Assembly: GCA_003170655.1 (NCBI GenBank) | Contig: PMYY01000188.1 | Location: forward strand, 1,955-27,573 | DNA length: 25,619 nt | Direction of reading: 5' to 3' | Origin: Nitrospiraceae bacterium | GTDB lineage: Bacteria > Nitrospirota > Thermodesulfovibrionia > Thermodesulfovibrionales > Dissulfurispiraceae | Shown here: piece by piece, positions 15,683 to 24,461 of the stretch | How positions within the stretch are numbered: position 1 is the stretch's first letter | How the letters are laid out: every line of letters starts with the position of its first letter | Program-made: the position numbers and the translations under genes | Notes under the pieces: model-generated | What the model was told of the DNA's origin: nothing | The model's input: the letters and a program-made list of their open reading frames with translations, nothing else | Databases searched by the model: none

Positions 15683-16849
15683 CTATCGGCACAGAACGAA
15701 AAGGGACATGAAAGCCCCTGCAAGTGCGATCAGACACGATCCGACTACGCCCGGCCATCCGAATGCGTGCCAGAACAGCCCCGGAAGTATGGCGCCGGCG
15801 CTGCCGCCCATATAGTACCAAAAAAGATAGAGGGAAGTGGCAGAACCTTTTGCCGAGCTGGTATTGTCGCCGACGAAGGCGCTCGATGCAGGCTGGGTTG
15901 TAAATAGACCGGCGCACAAAAGCAGCATGGCACCAATGATGACAGGCAGTGATCCTGCCAAGGTTAAGAGTATGCCTGCGGATGAGATACTGAGACCTGC
16001 GCCCATGACAGTTCTTCTTCCATATCTGGTCGATAGAGACCCCGCAAACGGTGATGCGATGCCCCCTACATAAACAAAAAAGATGAGACCGAGGGCTGTT
16101 GTCGATAGATTGAATGGCGCATCACTCAGGTAAAACGTGATATAAGTGAAGCAGCCGGTGAATGTGAAGAAAAGCAGAAAGCCTATGATGCAAGTGCCAA
16201 TGAGGCGCCGGTTACGGAAGTGTCCGATCAGTCCACTGTAAGATTCGCGAAAGCTTGCGTTACCTGTGAACTTCTTGGACGGAGGCAGGTATCTGTGCAT
16301 CGACCAGGCGCCCGCAATATTCAGCATACTGAAAAAGATGAAGGTTGCTCTCCAACCGAGGAGACCGGCCATGACGCCGCCTGCAACCCTTCCGAAGAAA
16401 CCCGCTGTGATCATCGAACTGATATAGATACCCATCACGCGACCAATGATTGCGGGAGGGAATTCTTCGGTTATATAGGCCATGGCTATTGCAGCGATGC
16501 CCGCGGCAAATAGTCCCTGGAAAATGCGTAGCAGAAGGAAGACCATGAAGCCGTGGGTGAGCGAGATCAGCGCCGTCGGAACAGCCAGCAGGAACCCGGT
16601 AACCACCATTACAGGCTTTCTGCCGACTCGATCGGATAGCGGACCGTAAAAGAGCAGGGCTAGGGCGAGAGCAAGAATATTAAGAGAGATCGACAGGCTC
16701 GCTGTAGCGTGGCTTACATTGAAATCTTTGCTAAGCAGCGGAAGGATGGGCTGAGTGATGTAGATGTTTGAGACAATCGTAACTGTGGCGAAGAAGAGAG
16801 TTATGATGGCCTTCTTTGTATCGCTTTGCTGTGCCGGTAGAGTGTACAT
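15683..16849 (-). CDS. MFS transporter, YnfM-like exporter (388 aa)
   Basis: This is a twelve-helix major facilitator of the inner membrane. The loop 2-3 signature GPLSDRVGRKPVM is near residue 70, and the matching half-repeat AGSLSTRYGRRTVMG lies in the second half. Overall it resembles the YnfM/arabinose-efflux group of drug or metabolite exporters. ATG at 16849 is chosen over TTG 16852. A weak AGGA lies 12 bases upstream. The upstream gap now ends at the insertion element, whose arrival separated this gene from nifU. The substrate is unknown. Confidence 0.88.
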   Translation of the reverse strand: MYTLPAQQSDTKKAIITLFFATVTIVSNIYITQPILPLLSKDFNVSHATASLSISLNILALALALLFYGPLSDRVGRKPVMVVTGFLLAVPTALISLTHGFMVFLLLRIFQGLFAAGIAAIAMAYITEEFPPAIIGRVMGIYISSMITAGFFGRVAGGVMAGLLGWRATFIFFSMLNIAGAWSMHRYLPPSKKFTGNASFRESYSGLIGHFRNRRLIGTCIIGFLLFFTFTGCFTYITFYLSDAPFNLSTTALGLIFFVYVGGIASPFAGSLSTRYGRRTVMGAGLSISSAGILLTLAGSLPVIIGAMLLLCAGLFTTQPASSAFVGDNTSSAKGSATSLYLFWYYMGGSAGAILPGLFWHAFGWPGVVGSCLIALAGAFMSLFVLCR

Positions 16850-16944
16850 CAACGAGTTCAGTCCTTATAGTATTGCCGGAAGAGAAAGTCCGGTGCATAT
16901 GGCCTTGACCTCTGGCCATCTGTTTAAATATTTTTATTTTAACA

Positions 16945-17110
16945 TTGACTGCTCCCCAGGGTTAAAACCCGAGGATTCGAGAAGATAACGAACCAAGCTC
17001 CCCAATGAGCGACTTCAAGTCCTTGCAGACCATCAACTTGCGCACAGAGTTCTCACTTGGGTATTCTCCCGTTTTGCCGCAAGAACCGCTACTCGGTCTC
17101 TTATCCAGAC
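16945..17110 (-). ncRNA. Predicted omega (right-end) guide RNA of TnpB
   Basis: In IS605-type elements the RNA that guides TnpB comes from the 3-prime part of tnpB and ends at the transposon right end. Its guide is the flanking DNA. Here the scaffold should end at TCAA (16945). The guide would be read from 16944 downward, beginning TGTTAAAATAAAAATATTTA. The expected target-adjacent motif is TTAC. The 5-prime limit given is only a guess, and the RNA has not been folded. Confidence 0.45.
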
Positions 17111-18746
17111 CCAAGGCAAAGCCGATACCCTGACCTCGCCTACTCGCAGTTTGACTCGGATATACCCGGTGACTTGCAGTCAGAAGCAGTCTGTCTTCGC
17201 TGTGGTATTGACGGGCAGGGTCACTGCCCTCCCACTCACCGGGGTTCGGGACGTAGTACGTCCAGAGATAAGCTGATAAGACATCTCTCTGTGCCAGACA
17301 CCCGCAATTGCATTCGTGAAGCCTTTCAGAAAGCTTCTTCTTTTTGCGGGCACCACAGACACAGAGTTGAGACAAGGCGGCAATCAGCGGGATCTCCACA
17401 TTCTCATTCCCGGCGCTTTCAGCCTTGGAGAATATGTCTTTCATGAAATATGAGGGAGCGAAGTTCCCGACTGACCGGCCATAGTTCTTTTGCAGTGTTT
17501 TGTACGATAAATCTTCCGCACTCACCTTACTGCTGAGTGCTGCAATGATGCTCGACAACTCGCGGATGGCACTCTTCCGCGTCTCTCTGATAAGACGATA
17601 GAGTTCTTTGATGCGATTGTTTGTCTCGATGTAACCCTGGGAGCGTTTCCATCTGAGACGCTTGCCTTTTCTGAGCGTCCCATTGGGATTGTAGTTATCG
17701 GGATTGCTTGCGCGTCTCTGTCTGTCCAGCTTGCGCTGGAGGATCCTGAGTTCATCGGCGTACTCCTTCAACCTGTCAAAGATTGGTTGAAGGATAGCGA
17801 TGGAGTACTGTTCACTCCTCAGAAACGCGGCAAAGTGCTTCGGTCCCATATCGATGCAAGTCTGGAACTGACCATACAGCCCTAACTCCCGTATTATCTC
17901 CACAGTCTTATTGCCAGTGGGGAACTCGACGATACTTGAGACTGCATGCTTAAGCCGGAGCCTGTTAGTGGGTTTGCCCCCGGCAAGGGCATTGTTGATA
18001 AGAGATTGGTTATGCTCAGCGATAGCTGCATTAGTAGCGATAACCTTTTCGTCGGTCATCCCGATCGGGCGGACATCGATCACAAATTGGACATAGAAGA
18101 CGTCGTGACCTTTTATGACCCTCCGGACGATACGGATATAGGAAACATTGAAAGCCTTGTGTTTTGCATAATTGTCGACAATCTGCTGCAGGTACCATTT
18201 GTGGTAACCATCATCCTTACGGTAGTCCAGCACAAGCGGGATGCTTACCTCCATGTATGAGATGGAGAGTGTTTTGGAGTCAAACATGATGCCGGTATCC
18301 GTGCTTTTTGAGTTGACCGATGAGAGGATGTTGTCCCACTTACCCTTGAACCGGACTTTCTTCGACTTCCCGTACAGAACCTTCTGGATAGTGTCGAAAG
18401 CACGGTCGGCTAGTGTCTGGGCAAACTGAGCGTTGAAACCATCCCGCAGATATCCGGCATTGTCCTTGACGTACTTCTCGATATCTGTTTTTGTGAGGAA
18501 GTACCGTTTGGTGACAATGTCTCTTAGAAGTCGGTCGACCTGCTTAGTCGGCAGTTTTGCCTTTTTGAGGTCACGCCGCAGAGATCTGAGTGTCTGGTAT
18601 TCCTTGTCGGCGCGGAGTCGGTTGAGTCGTTTCTTGCATTCGGACAGGCCGAGATTGTAGATACCCTTGCCCTTATCCAACAGTTTGAGCAATAACCGCT
18701 GGTGAGCACTGGAAGTGCGCAGTTTAAATTCGATACTTTTCTTCAT
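16962..18746 (-). CDS. tnpB: TnpB RNA-guided nuclease (594 aa)
   Basis: This is the IS605 OrfB/TnpB family, ancestor of Cas12. RuvC-I Asp299 is in CIDMGPKHF, RuvC-II Glu411 in SAEDLSYKTL, and RuvC-III Asp488 in QRDVLSAYL. A zinc finger lies between the last two (CVCG and CNCG; Cys462, 464, 479, 481). All three catalytic acids are present. It is longer than typical TnpB (about 400 aa), with an extended N-terminal part and about 105 residues after RuvC-III that overlap the guide-RNA region. The start ATG 18746 is chosen because the 79 codons upstream are read through the left-end hairpin and the promoter TTGACA-17-TATGTA (18793-18765). The stop lies inside the right-end hairpin. Confidence 0.85.
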   Translation of the reverse strand: MKKSIEFKLRTSSAHQRLLLKLLDKGKGIYNLGLSECKKRLNRLRADKEYQTLRSLRRDLKKAKLPTKQVDRLLRDIVTKRYFLTKTDIEKYVKDNAGYLRDGFNAQFAQTLADRAFDTIQKVLYGKSKKVRFKGKWDNILSSVNSKSTDTGIMFDSKTLSISYMEVSIPLVLDYRKDDGYHKWYLQQIVDNYAKHKAFNVSYIRIVRRVIKGHDVFYVQFVIDVRPIGMTDEKVIATNAAIAEHNQSLINNALAGGKPTNRLRLKHAVSSIVEFPTGNKTVEIIRELGLYGQFQTCIDMGPKHFAAFLRSEQYSIAILQPIFDRLKEYADELRILQRKLDRQRRASNPDNYNPNGTLRKGKRLRWKRSQGYIETNNRIKELYRLIRETRKSAIRELSSIIAALSSKVSAEDLSYKTLQKNYGRSVGNFAPSYFMKDIFSKAESAGNENVEIPLIAALSQLCVCGARKKKKLSERLHECNCGCLAQRDVLSAYLWTYYVPNPGEWEGSDPARQYHSEDRLLLTASHRVYPSQTASRRGQGIGFALGLDKRPSSGSCGKTGEYPSENSVRKLMVCKDLKSLIGELGSLSSRILGF

Positions 18747-18764
18747 TTCGGACTGTCTACCATA

Positions 18765-18793
18765 TACATATAACAGTCTAGTTTTTTTGTCAA
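18765..18793 (-). promoter_or_regulatory. tnpB promoter inside the element
   Basis: TTGACA (18793-18788), a 17-bp spacer, then TATGTA (18770-18765) lie on the minus strand, about 20 bp before the tnpB ATG. Confidence 0.5.
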
Positions 18794-18906
18794 CCCCATA
18801 CGGGAAAAAAGTGGGATAAATCCCACAAGGGAAGCGGCAAGGGACTACGCCTTGTATCCCCATGTTTGAAAACAGGGGCTTTACGGCGCTTTTGGGTAAC
18901 TTCATG

Positions 18907-18935
18907 TTGAACACACATGACTCTTTGTGTACAAT
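18907..18935 (+). promoter_or_regulatory. nifU promoter (probable leaderless transcript)
   Basis: TTGAAC (18907-18912), a 17-bp spacer and TACAAT (18930-18935) lie just outside the left end of the insertion element. A start of transcription seven bases on would fall at the ATG (18942). No ribosome site is present, so the mRNA is probably leaderless. Confidence 0.5.
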
Positions 18936-18941
18936 GAATTC

Positions 18942-19778
18942 ATGTGGGAATATACTAAGAAAGTCAAAGACCTTTTTCTTCATCCAAAAAACGTTGGAGA
19001 AGTTGAAAATCCCGACGCAGTAGGCGAAGTAGGGAGCATCTCCTGTGGAGACGCGCTGAAGCTTTCGCTAAAGATCGACAAGGAGACCGGTAAAATCATA
19101 GACGCCAAATTCCAGACCTTTGGCTGCGCATCGGCCATCGCAAGCTCTTCCGCACTCACCGAACTCATAAAGGGGAAAACTCTTGATGAAGCGCAGAAAA
19201 TTACCAACCAAGAAATCGCAGACTACCTTGGCGGATTGCCCAAGGAAAAAATGCACTGCTCGGTTATGGGACAGGAGGCACTTGAAGCGGCGATAGCCGA
19301 CTATAAGGGGGAGGCGCCTAAACCTGCCGCTGAAGCCCATGAGAGGATCGTCTGCAAATGTTTCGATGTGTCCGAAGAGAAGATACGGCGAGTGACCATG
19401 GAAAATCATCTTACTACGGTCGAAGAGATCACTAATTTCACCAAGGCCGGCGGTGGTTGCGGAACCTGCATACCAGACATAGAGGCCATGCTCAGGGACA
19501 TCTGGGCACTCAAGGAAGTGCCAAAACCCAAGGAGCCCAAAAAGCTTACCAATCTACAAAAGATCGCGCTAATCCAGGATGTTCTTGAAAGGGAGATCAG
19601 GCCGAGACTACAGGAAGATGGGGGAGATCTTGAACTCCTCGACGTGGAAGGAAGCAAGGTCATTATCGCTATGCGAGCGATGTGTGTTTCGTGTCCGATG
19701 GGCGGTGTGACGGTCCAGAGCATCGAACAGAAGCTCCGGGAGCTTGTTAGTGAAGATATAGTAGTGGAGGCCCGATGA
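18942..19778 (+). CDS. nifU: NifU-type Fe-S cluster scaffold (278 aa)
   Basis: This is a three-domain scaffold that builds and passes on Fe-S clusters in the cytosol. The IscU-like domain has Cys35, Cys62 and Cys106. The central BFD-like 2Fe-2S domain has Cys138, 140, 173 and 176. The C-terminal Nfu domain has Cys248 and Cys251 (CVSCPMGG). The frame opens at GTG 18927, but ATG 18942 gives the family start MWEYTKKVKDLF and agrees with the promoter position. The stop overlaps the start of the cysteine desulfurase gene (ATGA), the usual nifU-nifS pairing. No nitrogenase gene is near, so this is likely the general Fe-S system and would serve the many ferredoxin-type proteins encoded to the left. 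Confidence 0.95.
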   Translation: MWEYTKKVKDLFLHPKNVGEVENPDAVGEVGSISCGDALKLSLKIDKETGKIIDAKFQTFGCASAIASSSALTELIKGKTLDEAQKITNQEIADYLGGLPKEKMHCSVMGQEALEAAIADYKGEAPKPAAEAHERIVCKCFDVSEEKIRRVTMENHLTTVEEITNFTKAGGGCGTCIPDIEAMLRDIWALKEVPKPKEPKKLTNLQKIALIQDVLEREIRPRLQEDGGDLELLDVEGSKVIIAMRAMCVSCPMGGVTVQSIEQKLRELVSEDIVVEAR

Positions 19779-20950
19779 AACCGATCTATCTCGATAACAA
19801 CGCGACGACCGCCGTTGCACCAGAGGTTGCCGAGGCAATTCAGCCATACTATCATGAGTTGTATGGCAACCCTTCGAGCATGCATCTCTTTGGTGGACAG
19901 CTCCACAGGCGGATAGAGGAGGCTAGGGCTAAGGTTGCGGCCTTGATCGGCGCGGAACCGGAAGAGATTATTTTTACCAGCTGCGGCACCGAAAGCGACA
20001 ATACGGCCATTATGAGCGCTGTGGAGTCCTATCCGCATAAAAGGCATGTTATCAGCACAAGGGTAGAACATCCCGCGGTCCTCAGTTTTGTAAGGCATCT
20101 GGCGCGTAAGGGGTATCGCTTATCGCTTGTTCCCGTAGACGCTATGGGAAGATTCGATATGGACTTCTTTATGAAGTCGCTCGATGAGAATACCGCCGTT
20201 GTTTCGGTCATGCATGCCAATAATGAAACCGGCGTCATATTGCCGATAGAAGAGATTGGAGCGATACTAAGGGAGCGAAATATTCTTTTCCACACCGACG
20301 CCGTACAGACGACCGGTAAAATACCTATCAATGTTAAGGGTCTGCCCGTGGATATGCTCTCCCTTTCAGGCCACAAGCTCCATGCGCCAAAGGGCATTGG
20401 CGCGCTCTACGTGAAAAAGGGTACGCGGTTTTATCCATACATCATAGGCGGCCACCAGGAGCACGGTCGGAGGGCCGGCACAGAGAACGTCGCATCCATC
20501 ATTGCTCTTGGAGTGGCCTGCGAGCTTGCGCAGGGGAACCTGAAGATAGAGGCGGTCCACGTTGCACGCCTGAGAGACAAGCTTGAAAATGCGCTTCTCG
20601 AAAAATGCCCCGATCCGAGAATCAATGGAGATACGTCACGCCGCCTGCCTAATACCAGCAATATCAGCTTCGAATATGTCGAAGGTGAAGCAATCCTTCT
20701 CAGAATAGACGAATTTGGAATCTGCGCATCATCGGGATCAGCTTGCACCTCCGGCTCTCTCGAACCTAGCCATGTACTGAGGGCGATGGGCATTCCCTTT
20801 ACAGCCATCCACGGTTCGATAAGATTTTCACTGAGCCGCTATACAACGGAAGAAGAAATCGACAAGGTCATAGAAATAGTACCCCCTATTATCAAAGAAC
20901 TGAGAACGTTGTCTCCATACGGAAAAGAAAGAATTATTAAATGTTCGTAG
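19775..20950 (+). CDS. nifS: Cysteine desulfurase, NifS/IscS family (391 aa)
   Basis: This PLP enzyme removes sulfur from L-cysteine as a bound persulfide and hands it to NifU. It is full length. It starts YLDNNATTAVAPEV. His99 is in the RVEHPAV segment. Lys201 in SGHKLHAPKG binds PLP. Cys324 in SSGSACTSG is the persulfide carrier. The AGTEN motif is near residue 234. The start overlaps nifU by 4 bp. The last three codons run into a palindromic repeat, whose TAG is the stop, and which then acts as the terminator. Confidence 0.95.
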   Translation: MKPIYLDNNATTAVAPEVAEAIQPYYHELYGNPSSMHLFGGQLHRRIEEARAKVAALIGAEPEEIIFTSCGTESDNTAIMSAVESYPHKRHVISTRVEHPAVLSFVRHLARKGYRLSLVPVDAMGRFDMDFFMKSLDENTAVVSVMHANNETGVILPIEEIGAILRERNILFHTDAVQTTGKIPINVKGLPVDMLSLSGHKLHAPKGIGALYVKKGTRFYPYIIGGHQEHGRRAGTENVASIIALGVACELAQGNLKIEAVHVARLRDKLENALLEKCPDPRINGDTSRRLPNTSNISFEYVEGEAILLRIDEFGICASSGSACTSGSLEPSHVLRAMGIPFTAIHGSIRFSLSRYTTEEEIDKVIEIVPPIIKELRTLSPYGKERIIKCS

Positions 20951-20990
20951 GGGCAACCCCGTGTGGTTGCCTTTTCTTTTGTCTTTTTTA
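20947..20990 (+). terminator. Intrinsic terminator after nifS, formed by a GTAGGGGC palindromic repeat
   Basis: GGCAACC (20952-20958) pairs with GGTTGCC (20965-20971), followed by TTTTCTTTTGTCTTTTTT. The repeat begins with GTAGGGGC, and its TAG is the stop codon of nifS. Confidence 0.75.
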
Positions 20991-21032
20991 GTAGGTGCGT
21001 GATTTATCAGCTTTAATTACCTCATTCCCAGC

Positions 21033-21056
21033 GGGCGCAATAAATTGCGCCCTACG
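21033..21056. repeat. Perfect palindromic repeat upstream of mfd
   Basis: GGGCGCAAT, two bases, ATTGCGCCC (21033-21052), then CTACG. On the minus strand it begins CGTAGGGCGC, so it belongs to the same family as the other GTAGGG palindromes. Confidence 0.6.
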
Positions 21057-21085
21057 AAACATGAACCTGCTTCCGCCGTTTCAGT

Positions 21086-21091
21086 TATAAT
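21086..21091 (+). promoter_or_regulatory. mfd -10 box (probable near-leaderless transcript)
   Basis: A perfect TATAAT ends 12 bases before the mfd ATG (21104). The -35 region is weak. Transcription would start about six bases before the ATG, and no ribosome site is present. Confidence 0.45.
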
Positions 21092-21103
21092 AAACGTGTA
21101 ACG

Positions 21104-24100
21104 ATGACTCATCCGCAGCACGACAATACCCTGCAGCAAATCCTAGCAAGGCATGCCGAAGATGTCTTGCATCGTCTCAACTCGTCCATCGAAGGGCATA
21201 ATGATAAAAGCCGGCGGATATATAATGTTTCTATCCCTCACTTCGCGGCGCTCTTGCTTCATCATAAATCGGAATATCTTGTAATTGAAGACACTCCGGA
21301 ACACGCGGAAGCGCTCTGTCACGATCTTCAGTATTTCTTATCGGCGTGCGAACGGAAAGAGTCGATGTTCGATTATTTCCCACCGTCCTTATCTCCCGAA
21401 CTCGTCGGAGAAAGGGCGAGGATACTTCGCAAGCTTATTTCAGGTGGAGTGTCGCACATCATAACATCTGTTGATGCCGTGAGTACCGGTTTCGGCAAGT
21501 CAGCTCCATTTGATATTTCCAAGGGTTTCTCGGTCGACAGGGAGCTGATGGAGATGATGCTGGCAGAGATTGGATACAGGAAAGTGAATATCGTCATGGA
21601 GAAAGGTGAATACGCAGAGCGGGGCTGGCTCTTCGACATCTATCCTGTGACCGAAGAACTGCCAGTCAGGGTCGAATTCTTCGGAGACGAGATAGACCTG
21701 ATCAGGACCTTCGATATCGAGACCCAGCGCTCGATAAAGAAGATAAAAGAACTGACAATCTATCCGGCTATGGAGCCCCTGATTGAAGTGGCAGACGGCG
21801 AAATCGATAATTCCCTGATCAGGATGATGTCCAAAGCATCAATTTTCCTGAGCGGAAAGATAGCACCCGAGATTATCAGCAAAAATGACCTTAACGACGT
21901 TACTATCTTTTCGCACTTTGCGATAGCGGGTGAAGGTATCGATTCCGGTGCTGTGCCTGTAGTGGGACTTGGCATACTGCCCGAAGAACGCCAATCGATT
22001 GATGATGTCGGGCAGGTCCTGTCAAAAATAAATAAAAAAGTAATTATCGTATTGGCGTCGACTGCGCAGATTGAGAGATGCCGGGATATTCTCTCGGAAA
22101 GAAGAATAGTCGCACCTGTTATCAACACTGAACAGACATGTCTGTATGAAGGTATCTTTTGCCTAACGAAGGGAACACTGTCGGCCGGCCTTCATCTGCC
22201 CAATCTTTTGATACTCACGGCCAGAGAAATATTTGGAGAGCAGCCGGCGTACAGGCCGATGAGGAAGTCGAGGGTATCGAGGCTGCTGCTGACTATCGAT
22301 GATCTCAAGCCGGGAGATTTTGTCGTCCATAGGGACCACGGTATAGGGAAATTCATTGGCCTCCAGAGAGAAAGGATAGAGGATTACGAAGAAGATTTGA
22401 TCACCCTCGAATATGCGGGAGGCGACAGGCTTTACCTGCCTTTTCAGGGCATCTACCTGCTTCATAAATACAGCGCAGGCGAAGGTCATGCGGCTGCGCT
22501 TGATCGGATCGGCGGGAAACGATGGCAGACCACGAAGCAAAAAGTAAAGCAGAGCGTCAAGGAGATGGCCGATAAGCTGCTCAAGCTTTACGCTGAAAGA
22601 AGAGTGTCGCGCGGGTTCGTTTTCAGCGAGGACACGCCGATGCATGCCGAATTCGACGATTTCTTTCCTTACGACGAGACAGATGACCAGATAAAGGCTG
22701 TTGAAGAGATCAAAAAGCACATGCAGTCAGATCATCCGATGGACATGCTGATCTGCGGCGATGTCGGATACGGCAAGACCGAGGTGGCGATTAAAGCCGC
22801 TTTCCGGGCTGTCTATGACGGCAAGCAGGTTGCGGTACTAGTGCCGACTACATTGCTTGCAGAGCAGCACTATCGCACCTTCAAATCCAGGTACGCGGCA
22901 TTCCCAGTCAAGATCGACTACCTCAGCCGTTTCAAGGGCCCGAAGGAGGCGAAAAAAAGTATTGCGGCACTAGCAAAAGGCGAAATCGACATTGTCATCG
23001 GCACACACGCGCTGCTCAATAAGACGGTCCAATTCCAGGACTTGGGGCTCCTCATTATCGACGAAGAACATCGCTTCGGCGTTGCTCAGAAAGAGCGCGT
23101 CAAGGAACTGAGAAAGAATGTAGATGTTATAACGCTTACTGCAACTCCTATCCCCAGGACACTCCATATGTCGTTGTCGGGCATACGCGAAATGTCAACT
23201 ATCGAGACCCCGCCGGAGGAGAGGCTTGCGGTGCGGAGCGTCGTTACACGCTATAACGACAGAACCATTAAGGAGGCGATCGAAAGGGAGATAAAACGCG
23301 AAGGTCAGGTCTTTTTCGTCCACAATAGAATAAGGGACATTGAACGGGTGGTTTCCTATATCAAGAAACTTGTGCCGGATGTGCGGATAGATTATGCCCA
23401 TGGTCAGATGGCGGAGCACCAGCTTGAAAAGATCATGCTCTCTTTTCTTAACGGTCAGATCGACGTGCTTGTATCGACGGCCATCATCGGATCGGGTCTC
23501 GACATCCCGACGGCAAACACAATGATCATCGATCGGGCCGACACCTTCGGACTTTCGGACCTGTACCAATTGAGGGGCAGGGTAGGACGTGGAAATCTTC
23601 AGGCTTACGCATATTTCCTGATTCCAGGCGAGGACATTCTCACCGATGACGCAAAAAAGAGACTGCAGGCTATTCAGGAGATGAGTTACCTGGGTGCAGG
23701 CTTCAGGCTGGCACTGAAGGACCTCGAAATACGTGGAGCAGGAAATCTTCTAGGCGGCGAACAATCCGGCCATATTTACAAGGTGGGCTTCGATATGTAT
23801 ATGGACATGCTCGAAAAGGCGGTAGCCGAGCTGAAAGGAGAAGAGGTAAGGGACGAGATAGAACCGCAAATCAAGCTGCGCCTGGCTGCCTTTATTCCTG
23901 AGGAGTATATCTCTGATATGTCGCTCAGGCTGAGTATGTATAAACGCCTGACGTCGCTCAAGTCTCTAGGTGAGCTTGATGATTTTACCGTTGAGCTGGT
24001 CGACCGTTTTGGCAGGATGCCTGATGAAGTGATAAACCTGATGCATGTGATCGCGATAAAACTTCTCTCAAGAAAACTTTTCATCTCAAAGGTCGTCGAC

Positions 24101-24340
24101 ATCGACGGTCATTACCGGTTTACTGTCGGGAGGGATGAGTCCGGCAGGGAATATCAATTGCCCGAGAGCCTTTCTGATAGGATGCTGAAAGCCCTGTCCG
24201 AAATGCAAAAGAGCTTAAGAGGTGGCCTGACGATTCGATTCTTCAAGAGCGGATTTGAGTTGAGCACAAAGGCTAAATCGCCAGAGGAGTCGATGAAAAC
24301 GGTGGAGGAAACGTTGAAGGAATTGGCGGGAAAATTGTAG
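21104..24340 (+). CDS. mfd: Transcription-repair coupling factor
   Basis: This ATP-driven DNA translocase removes stalled RNA polymerase and brings in UvrA for nucleotide excision repair. It is 1078 aa, near the usual size (1148 in E. coli). A UvrB-like N-terminal part is followed by the RNA polymerase-binding CarD-like domain (LKPGDFVVHRDHGIGKFIG near residue 400). The helicase motor has Walker A GDVGYGKTE near 551-559, DEEH near 653-656 and the motif LYQLRGRVGRG near 820. A TRCF C-terminal domain closes the protein. ATG 21104 has no Shine-Dalgarno, in keeping with a promoter only a few bases away. The stop TAG is inside a palindromic repeat. Confidence 0.97.
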   Translation: MTHPQHDNTLQQILARHAEDVLHRLNSSIEGHNDKSRRIYNVSIPHFAALLLHHKSEYLVIEDTPEHAEALCHDLQYFLSACERKESMFDYFPPSLSPELVGERARILRKLISGGVSHIITSVDAVSTGFGKSAPFDISKGFSVDRELMEMMLAEIGYRKVNIVMEKGEYAERGWLFDIYPVTEELPVRVEFFGDEIDLIRTFDIETQRSIKKIKELTIYPAMEPLIEVADGEIDNSLIRMMSKASIFLSGKIAPEIISKNDLNDVTIFSHFAIAGEGIDSGAVPVVGLGILPEERQSIDDVGQVLSKINKKVIIVLASTAQIERCRDILSERRIVAPVINTEQTCLYEGIFCLTKGTLSAGLHLPNLLILTAREIFGEQPAYRPMRKSRVSRLLLTIDDLKPGDFVVHRDHGIGKFIGLQRERIEDYEEDLITLEYAGGDRLYLPFQGIYLLHKYSAGEGHAAALDRIGGKRWQTTKQKVKQSVKEMADKLLKLYAERRVSRGFVFSEDTPMHAEFDDFFPYDETDDQIKAVEEIKKHMQSDHPMDMLICGDVGYGKTEVAIKAAFRAVYDGKQVAVLVPTTLLAEQHYRTFKSRYAAFPVKIDYLSRFKGPKEAKKSIAALAKGEIDIVIGTHALLNKTVQFQDLGLLIIDEEHRFGVAQKERVKELRKNVDVITLTATPIPRTLHMSLSGIREMSTIETPPEERLAVRSVVTRYNDRTIKEAIEREIKREGQVFFVHNRIRDIERVVSYIKKLVPDVRIDYAHGQMAEHQLEKIMLSFLNGQIDVLVSTAIIGSGLDIPTANTMIIDRADTFGLSDLYQLRGRVGRGNLQAYAYFLIPGEDILTDDAKKRLQAIQEMSYLGAGFRLALKDLEIRGAGNLLGGEQSGHIYKVGFDMYMDMLEKAVAELKGEEVRDEIEPQIKLRLAAFIPEEYISDMSLRLSMYKRLTSLKSLGELDDFTVELVDRFGRMPDEVINLMHVIAIKLLSRKLFISKVVDIDGHYRFTVGRDESGREYQLPESLSDRMLKALSEMQKSLRGGLTIRFFKSGFELSTKAKSPEESMKTVEETLKELAGKL

Positions 24341-24400
24341 CGGCAGGGCCTTGTGCCTGCGCTGGCCCGAAAGAGAGCAGCCACATGGGGTTGCCCCTAC
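24337..24400. repeat. 64-bp composite palindromic repeat between mfd and the TPR gene
   Basis: It starts GTAGCGGCA and ends TGCCCCTAC (8 of 9 bases pair as terminal inverted repeats). It has inner hairpins such as GCAGG/CCTGC near 24343-24360. The first TAG is the stop codon of mfd. It is the longest copy of the repeat family in the window and looks like a small non-coding mobile or REP-like unit. Confidence 0.65.
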
Positions 24401-24461
24401 AATAATATGGAAAATATGTCGCAAATCATTTAAACTGAACATATTAAAGAGGATAGGCGGC

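Larger units (their letters stand above)
16945..18895 (-). mobile_element. TnpB-only IS200/IS605 element with IS608-type ends
   Basis: On the minus strand the left end has TTAC (18899-18896, target and cleavage site), AAAG (18882-18879) and a hairpin at 18878-18858 with a single bulged T. The right end has GAAT (16978-16975), a hairpin of the same shape with a bulged T (16974-16952) and TCAA (16948-16945). TTAC/AAAG and GAAT/TCAA are the cleavage and guide tetranucleotides known for IS608. The element is about 1951 bp and carries tnpB only. No Y1 transposase gene is present, so movement would need TnpA from another copy. The ends are intact, which suggests fairly recent insertion between the MFS and nifU genes. 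Confidence 0.85.

Noticed and set aside
18747..18983. 79-residue N-terminal extension of TnpB
   Set aside because: It is read through the left-end hairpin, the TTAC cleavage site and the tnpB promoter, and runs into nifU coding sequence outside the element.
24351..24461. N-terminal extension of the TPR lipoprotein
   Set aside because: It begins inside the palindromic repeat and would put a lipoprotein signal sequence in the middle of the protein.
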